Of a stretch of 64,000 nucleotides of DNA, positions 59,186-64,000 are shown in pieces. The DNA comes from Cellulosimicrobium cellulans. GTDB lineage: Bacteria > Actinomycetota > Actinomycetes > Actinomycetales > Cellulomonadaceae. Location of the stretch: assembly GCF_016907755.1 (NCBI RefSeq), contig NZ_JAFBCN010000001.1, forward strand, positions 3,410,001-3,474,000, given 5' to 3'. The position numbers were made by a program, and so were the translations under genes. The notes below the pieces were generated by a model. The model saw nothing but the letters and a program-made list of their open reading frames with translations, was not told the DNA's origin and did no database searches. Within the stretch, counting starts at the first letter, position 1. Each line of letters opens with the position of its first letter.

Positions 59186-60963
59186 AGCCGCTCGACCCGC
59201 GGCTCCTGCGCCACGCGCGGGCCGCGCGAGGGTACGTCGTCCTGACGGCGGTGCTGGGGTTCGCCACGGCAGCCCTGGTCGTCGCCCAGGCGGTCGTCCT
59301 CGCGTCGGTCCTCGCGCCGGCGATCCAGGGGACGGCCGGCCTGGCCGACCTCGGGCCGCGGGTCGGGCTGCTCGCCGGGGTCGTCGCGGCCAGGGCCGCG
59401 ACGTCCTGGGCGCAGGAGCGGTTCGCGCTGCGCGCCGCGACGCGCACGGTGGCCGAGCTGCGCGAGCAGGTCGTGACCCACGCGGTGGCCCTCGGGCCGC
59501 GCTGGCTCGCGACGGGGCGCGGCCCCGAGGTCGCGACGCTCGCGACCCGCGGGCTCGACGCGCTCGAGCCGTACATGGTGCGCTACCTGCCCCAGCTGCT
59601 GCTCGCCGCGACCGTCACGCCCGCGACGCTCGCCGTCGTCCTCGGGCTCGACTGGGTCTCCGCGGTGATCATCGCGGTGACCATCCCGCTCGTCCCGCTC
59701 TTCATGGTCCTCGTCGGGCGGCTCACCGCCGGGACGTCGGAGCGGCGACTCGTGGTCATGCAGCGGCTGGGGGCGCAGGTGCTCGACCTGCTCGCCGGGC
59801 TGCCGACCCTCCTCGCGTTCGGCCGCGCGCGCGGCCCGGAGCGGCGCGTGCGCGCGCTCGGCGAGGCCAACCGGCGCGCGACCATGGGCACGCTGCGCAT
59901 CGCCTTCCTCTCCGGCATGGTCCTCGAGCTCCTCACGACGCTCTCCGTCGCGGTCGTCGCGGTGGGCGTCGGGCTGCGCCTCGTGCACGGCGGCATGGAG
60001 CTCGAGCCCGCGCTCGCGGTGCTCGTGCTCGCGCCCGAGGTCTACCTGCCGCTGCGCCAGGTCGGGCTGCACTTCCACGCGTCGACCGACGGCATCGCCG
60101 CGGCGGAGCAGGCGTTCGCGGTGCTCGACGAGGAGGCTCCTGAGCCCGGGACGACCCCCGCACCCGCGCTCGTCGGCACCACCCTGGCCCTGCACGGCGT
60201 GAGCGTCCGGGCGGGTGATCGTGCCGTGCTCGCGCCCGCCGACCTCGACCTCACGCTCCGGTTCGGCGGGTCGGGCCGCGTCGTCGCCCTCACCGGCCCG
60301 AGCGGGGCGGGCAAGACGACGTCCGCGCTCGTCCTCCTCGGCCTCGTCCGCCCCGACGGGGGCGCGGTCACCCTGACCGCTCCGGGTACCGGGCCGCTCG
60401 ACCTCGCCGACGTCGACCCCGCGACGTTCTGGGCCCAGGTGGCCTGGCTGCCCCAGCGGCCCGTGCTCGCCCCGGGCCGGCTGCGCGACGTCGTCGCCGG
60501 CGGCCTGCCCGTGAGCGATGCCGACCTCGACCGCGCCGCCCGCACCGCGGGTCTGGACGGCGTGCTCGCGACGCTGCGCGGCGGCTGGGACACCGAGATC
60601 GGACGCGGCGGGGTCGGGCTCAGCGTGGGCCAGCGCCAACGCGTCGCGCTCGCCGCAGCCCTGCTCGGCGACCCCGCGCGCGTCCCGCTCGTCGTGCTGG
60701 ACGAGCCGACGGCCCACCTCGACGCCCGCGGGGAGCAGGTCGTGCTCGACGCCGTGCGGGCCTTCCGCGACCAGGGCAGGACGGTCGTCGTCGTCGCGCA
60801 CCGGGCCTCGCTCGTCCGCGCCGCGGACGACGTCGTCGAGGTCCGCTCGACACCGCTCGACGATCCCCCGGCTCCCGCGGACGGCGGGGCCGACGACGCG
60901 GCCGCGCTCGCCACCGCCGCACCCGCACCCGGACCCGCACCCGCCGAGAGGACGCACCGGTGA
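59182..60963 (+). CDS. cydD: CydD, ABC exporter for cytochrome bd assembly
   Basis: This 593-residue half of the CydDC transporter joins a six-helix membrane domain (residues 1-310) with an ATPase domain (from about 335). Walker A is GPSGAGKTTS, the signature is LSVGQRQRV and Walker B is LVVLDEPTAHLD. The pair exports thiols such as cysteine and glutathione in E. coli and is needed for cytochrome bd maturation. The GTG start overlaps the cydB stop (GTGA). Confidence 0.94.
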   Translation: MKPLDPRLLRHARAARGYVVLTAVLGFATAALVVAQAVVLASVLAPAIQGTAGLADLGPRVGLLAGVVAARAATSWAQERFALRAATRTVAELREQVVTHAVALGPRWLATGRGPEVATLATRGLDALEPYMVRYLPQLLLAATVTPATLAVVLGLDWVSAVIIAVTIPLVPLFMVLVGRLTAGTSERRLVVMQRLGAQVLDLLAGLPTLLAFGRARGPERRVRALGEANRRATMGTLRIAFLSGMVLELLTTLSVAVVAVGVGLRLVHGGMELEPALAVLVLAPEVYLPLRQVGLHFHASTDGIAAAEQAFAVLDEEAPEPGTTPAPALVGTTLALHGVSVRAGDRAVLAPADLDLTLRFGGSGRVVALTGPSGAGKTTSALVLLGLVRPDGGAVTLTAPGTGPLDLADVDPATFWAQVAWLPQRPVLAPGRLRDVVAGGLPVSDADLDRAARTAGLDGVLATLRGGWDTEIGRGGVGLSVGQRQRVALAAALLGDPARVPLVVLDEPTAHLDARGEQVVLDAVRAFRDQGRTVVVVAHRASLVRAADDVVEVRSTPLDDPPAPADGGADDAAALATAAPAPGPAPAERTHR

Positions 60964-62801
60964 CGGGGCCCCGTGACCGCCTCGCGAACGACCCGCTGTG
61001 GCGCGCCGTCGGGCTGCTCGACGTGCGCTGGCGCCGCGTCGTGTGGGCCGTCACGCTCGGCACGCTCTCGCTCGGGAGCGCCGTCGGCCTCGCCGCCGTG
61101 GCCGCCTGGCTCATCGCGCGCGCCTCGCAGATGCCGCCCGTCCTCACGCTCTCCGTCGCGGTCGTCGGCGTCCGCGCCTTCGGTATCTCGCGCGGAGTGT
61201 TCCGCTACCTCGAGCGCCTCGCCTCGCACGACGTCGCGCTGCGCGGCATGGCCGCCCTGCGCGCGAACCTCTACACCGCCCTCGCGGAGGGCTCGCCCGG
61301 CGCGCTCGTCGGGCTGCGCCGCGGCGACCTGCTCGCCCGGGTCGGGGCCGACGTCGACGCGGTGGGCGACGTCGTCGTGCGCGCGCTCGTCCCGGCCGGC
61401 GTGGCGCTCGCGATCTCCGTCGGCTCCGTCGTGCTCGTCGGGGCGTTCCTGCCCGCCGCGGGCGTCGCGCTCGCACTGTGCCTGCTCCTCGCCGCGGTCG
61501 TCGCGCCGTGGCTCTCGGCCCGCTCCGCGCGCGAGGTCGAGGCGCGCGGCGCCGCGACGCGGGCGGCGATGACCGCGACGACGCTCGAGATCCTCGAGCA
61601 GTCCGGCCCGCTCGCGGTCTCCGGTCGTCTCGACGCGCGCCTCGACGACCTGCGCGCGACGGACCGCGCGCTCGCACGCGTGACCGACGACGGCGCCCGG
61701 CCCGCCGGGGTGGCCGCCGGGATTGCCGCGCTCGCGGTCGGCCTCGCGGTGCTCGCGTCGCTCGTCCTCGGCATCCCGGCGGTGACGGCCGGGACGCTCG
61801 CGCCCGTGGAGCTGTCCGTCATCGTGCTCACTCCGCTCGCGGTGTTCGAGGCCGCGAACGCCCTGCCCGCCGCCGCCGTCCAGCTCCACCGCTCGCGCCA
61901 GGCGGCGGCGCGCGTCGTCGGGCTCCTCGACGGCTCCGCGAGGCGCGCCACCACGACCGCCCGCCCCGCGGACGCGTCCGTCCCCGGTCCGGCGGAGCCG
62001 TCGTCCACCGAGCAGGCGTCGCTCACGCTCGACGACGTCGCGGCGGGCTGGCCGGGCACGCCGCGCGTCGTCGTGGCGGGCGTGGACCTCGACCTCCGCC
62101 CCGGGCGTGCCGTCGCCGTCGTCGGGCCGTCCGGCGTCGGCAAGACGACGCTGCTCGCCACGGCCGCCGGGCTCGTCCCCGCGCTCGCGGGCCGGGTGGC
62201 GCTCGACGGTGCCGACGTCGGCGCGCTCCCCCGCGAGGACGCGGCGCGCGGCGTCGTGCTCGTCGCCGAGGACGGGCACGTCTTCGACACGACGGTGCTG
62301 GAGAACCTGCGCGTCGCGCGCGGCGACGTCACGGCTGAGGAGGCCGCGGCGGCGCTGCACGACGTCGGCCTGGACGCCTGGCTCGCCGCGCTGCCGGACG
62401 GCGTCGGGACGCTGCTCGGCCCGGACGCCACGACCGTGTCCGGGGGCGAGCGCCGTCGTCTGCTCGTCGCGCGCGCGCTGCTGTCGCCGGCACCGCTGCT
62501 GCTGCTCGACGAGCCGGCCGAGCACCTCGACGCGGCCGGCGCCGACGCGCTCGTGCGGCACCTCGTCGCGACGACCCGCGCACCGCGGGGCGCGTCGGCC
62601 GGGGGCGGCCGGCGCGGCGTCGTCCTCGCGACGCACCGGCTCAGCGCGCTGGAGGCGGTCGACGAGGTGCTGCTCCTCGGAGTGCCCGAGGGCACCGGAG
62701 ACGGCCCGGCACGCGTCATCGCGCGCGGGACGCACGCCGACCTGCTCGGGCTCCCCGCCTACCGGTGGGCGCTCGACCAGGAGGCGCCCGCACCGCGGTA
62801 G
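60960..62801 (+). CDS. cydC: CydC, ABC exporter for cytochrome bd assembly
   Basis: This is the 613-residue second half of CydDC. The membrane domain (residues 1-320) includes RGVFRYLERLASHDVALR, a CydC signature. The ATPase domain has Walker A GPSGVGKTTLL, signature VSGGERRRLLVARALL and Walker B LLLLDEPAEHLD. The GTG start overlaps the cydD stop, so all four genes are coupled as cydABDC. Confidence 0.94.
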   Translation: MTGPRDRLANDPLWRAVGLLDVRWRRVVWAVTLGTLSLGSAVGLAAVAAWLIARASQMPPVLTLSVAVVGVRAFGISRGVFRYLERLASHDVALRGMAALRANLYTALAEGSPGALVGLRRGDLLARVGADVDAVGDVVVRALVPAGVALAISVGSVVLVGAFLPAAGVALALCLLLAAVVAPWLSARSAREVEARGAATRAAMTATTLEILEQSGPLAVSGRLDARLDDLRATDRALARVTDDGARPAGVAAGIAALAVGLAVLASLVLGIPAVTAGTLAPVELSVIVLTPLAVFEAANALPAAAVQLHRSRQAAARVVGLLDGSARRATTTARPADASVPGPAEPSSTEQASLTLDDVAAGWPGTPRVVVAGVDLDLRPGRAVAVVGPSGVGKTTLLATAAGLVPALAGRVALDGADVGALPREDAARGVVLVAEDGHVFDTTVLENLRVARGDVTAEEAAAALHDVGLDAWLAALPDGVGTLLGPDATTVSGGERRRLLVARALLSPAPLLLLDEPAEHLDAAGADALVRHLVATTRAPRGASAGGGRRGVVLATHRLSALEAVDEVLLLGVPEGTGDGPARVIARGTHADLLGLPAYRWALDQEAPAPR

Positions 62802-62809
62802 TCCGCGCC

Positions 62810-64000
62810 TCAGCCCTCGCCGAGGCGCGCGAGGAACAGCGCCTCGCCGACCGCGAGGTTCTCGATCTCGCTCGGCGCGACCGACTCGTTGGGCGCGTGG
62901 ATGAGGCACGCAGGCTCCTCGACGCCGAGCAGCACGATCTCCGCGCCCGGGTACTGCCCGGCGAGCACGTTGCACAGCGGGATCGACCCGCCCTGCCCCG
63001 CCGTGACCGTCTCGCGCCCGTACGCGTCCGCGAGCGCCGCCGTGAGCGTGTCGAAGACGTGCCCGCTCGTGCGGGCCGCGAACGGCTGCCCGACGGCGTC
63101 GCGCTCCACGCGCACCCGCACCCCCCACGGCGCGTGGGCCTTCAGGTGCGCGACCAGCTTGTCCTGCAGGTCCTGGGCGTCCGAGCCGGGAGGGACCCGC
63201 AGGTTGAGCCGCGCCGAGGCGCGGGGCTGGATCGCGGCGGCCGAGCCGACGACGCTCGGCGCGTCGATCCCGAGGATCGTCACCACCGGACGCGCCCAGA
63301 GCCGGTCGGCGACGCTGCCCGTCCCGACGAGCCGGACGCCGTCGAGCACGCCCGCGTCGTGGCGGAACTGGTCCTCGTCGTACGCGACGCCGTCCCACGT
63401 CCCATGCCCGACGGCGGCCGGCACGCCGTCGATGGTCGTGTCGCCGTTCTCGTCGCGCAGGCTCGCGAGGATCGCGACGAGAGCCGCGAGCGCGTCGGGG
63501 GCGGCGCCGCCGAACATGCCGGAGTGGATCTCGCCCTCGAGCGCCTCGACGTGCACGACGACGTTCGCCGCGCCGCGCAGCGTCACGGTGAGCGTCGGCA
63601 GGCCGAGCTCGGCGTTGCCCGTGTCCTGGATGAGCATCGCGTCGGCCGCGAGCGCCCCGGGGTTCGCCTCGACCCACCGGTCGAGGCCCCCCGTCCCCTG
63701 CTCCTCGGAGCCCTCGACGACGAGCCGGACCCCCACGGGGTAGTCCTCGCCGCCGAGCGCGCGCAGCGCCCGGAGCGCGGTGAGGTGCGTGACGATGTTC
63801 CCCTTGCAGTCGGCCGCGCCGCGGCCGTAGAGCCGGCCGTCGCGCTCGGTGAGCTCGAACGGCGGGGTCGTCCACGCGGCGTCGTCGAGGGGCGGCTGCA
63901 CGTCGTAGTGCGCGTAGAGGAGCACCGTGGGCGCGCCGTCGGGGCCGGGGCGGTGCCCGAGCACGACCTGCGACCCGTCGGGCGTGACCTCGAGACGCGT
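62810..64000 (-). CDS. M20 family dipeptidase (partial, N-terminus outside window)
   Basis: This zinc peptidase runs off the right edge; about 396 residues are present. It shows VLLYAHYDVQPP (metal His and Asp), GRGAADCKGN (bridging Asp), VEGSEEQGTGGLDRW (catalytic Glu) and, near the end, VEEPACLIHAPNESV (His). The dimerisation domain is in between (VHVEALEGEIHSGMFGG). It resembles DapE/ArgE-like dipeptidases. Its end is convergent with cydC, only 8 bases away. Confidence 0.92.
   Translation of the reverse strand, partial: TRLEVTPDGSQVVLGHRPGPDGAPTVLLYAHYDVQPPLDDAAWTTPPFELTERDGRLYGRGAADCKGNIVTHLTALRALRALGGEDYPVGVRLVVEGSEEQGTGGLDRWVEANPGALAADAMLIQDTGNAELGLPTLTVTLRGAANVVVHVEALEGEIHSGMFGGAAPDALAALVAILASLRDENGDTTIDGVPAAVGHGTWDGVAYDEDQFRHDAGVLDGVRLVGTGSVADRLWARPVVTILGIDAPSVVGSAAAIQPRASARLNLRVPPGSDAQDLQDKLVAHLKAHAPWGVRVRVERDAVGQPFAARTSGHVFDTLTAALADAYGRETVTAGQGGSIPLCNVLAGQYPGAEIVLLGVEEPACLIHAPNESVAPSEIENLAVGEALFLARLGEG

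Noticed and set aside
60042-63875. A 1277-codon minus-strand frame opposite cydD and cydC
   Set aside because: It has no domain and is the mirror of two clear ABC transporter genes.

Overview
The window is one continuous stretch of an actinobacterial chromosome. GC content is very high, with strong GC bias at third codon positions, many GTG starts and many 4-base ATGA or GTGA overlaps. The gene content (mycothiol-dependent enzyme, Ku/LigD end joining, IdeR-type iron boxes, a Rex operator, the rplU-rpmA-obg-proB-proA-nadD-rsfS block) fits a Micrococcales actinobacterium, most likely Promicromonosporaceae/Cellulomonadaceae such as Cellulosimicrobium. The genus is an inference from gene content, not a database match. 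I see no IS element, prophage, CRISPR array or rRNA. About 62 protein genes and one tRNA (Ala, GGC) are supported.

Layout. 0.1-10 kb: Ku and a three-domain LigD (non-homologous end joining) bracket a two-component system with an ABC-2 exporter and a small alarmone synthetase. 10-20 kb: a beta-propeller lipoprotein with an amidohydrolase, VOC protein, quinone oxidoreductase, cupin, M24 peptidase and methyltransferase, then a divergent MFS/TetR pair followed by a PdxH-like oxidase and a mycothiol-dependent enzyme. 20-28 kb: malate:quinone oxidoreductase, GlxA-type regulator, fatty-acid desaturase, an iron-box-controlled siderophore-interacting protein, and an ECF41 sigma factor co-transcribed with a carboxymuconolactone-decarboxylase-type protein. 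28-36 kb: MFS plus LysR, three aldo/keto reductases, a stand-alone ScoMcrA-head protein, a secreted SH3 protein and a frameshifted leucine-rich-repeat gene. 36-40 kb: efeUOB ferrous iron uptake. 40-56 kb: tRNA-Ala, then the housekeeping block running leftwards (histidine phosphatase, rsfS, nadD, proA, proB, obg, rpmA, rplU), dodecin, PIMT, thymidine kinase, 5'-nucleotidase, GNAT and a giant RNase E/G. 56-63 kb: cydABDC (cytochrome bd and its assembly exporter) behind a Rex operator. A partial M20 peptidase runs off the right edge.

Shared themes. Iron: two IdeR-like boxes drive the siderophore-interacting protein and efeUOB. Respiration: Mqo feeds the quinone pool and cytochrome bd drains it, the latter under a redox operator. 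At least twelve genes have a -10-like hexamer 6-7 bases before the start codon, so they look leaderless.

Unusual structures are long nested palindromes. Two flank the cupin gene, and two lie in frame inside coding sequence, in the LigD inter-domain linker and in a mycothiol-dependent enzyme. I found no convincing wholly new multi-gene system. The best candidates for novelty are the in-frame palindromes, the stand-alone ScoMcrA-head/zinc-ribbon protein and the repeat-bearing N-terminus of RNase E. Positions 1-129 hold no gene I can support.
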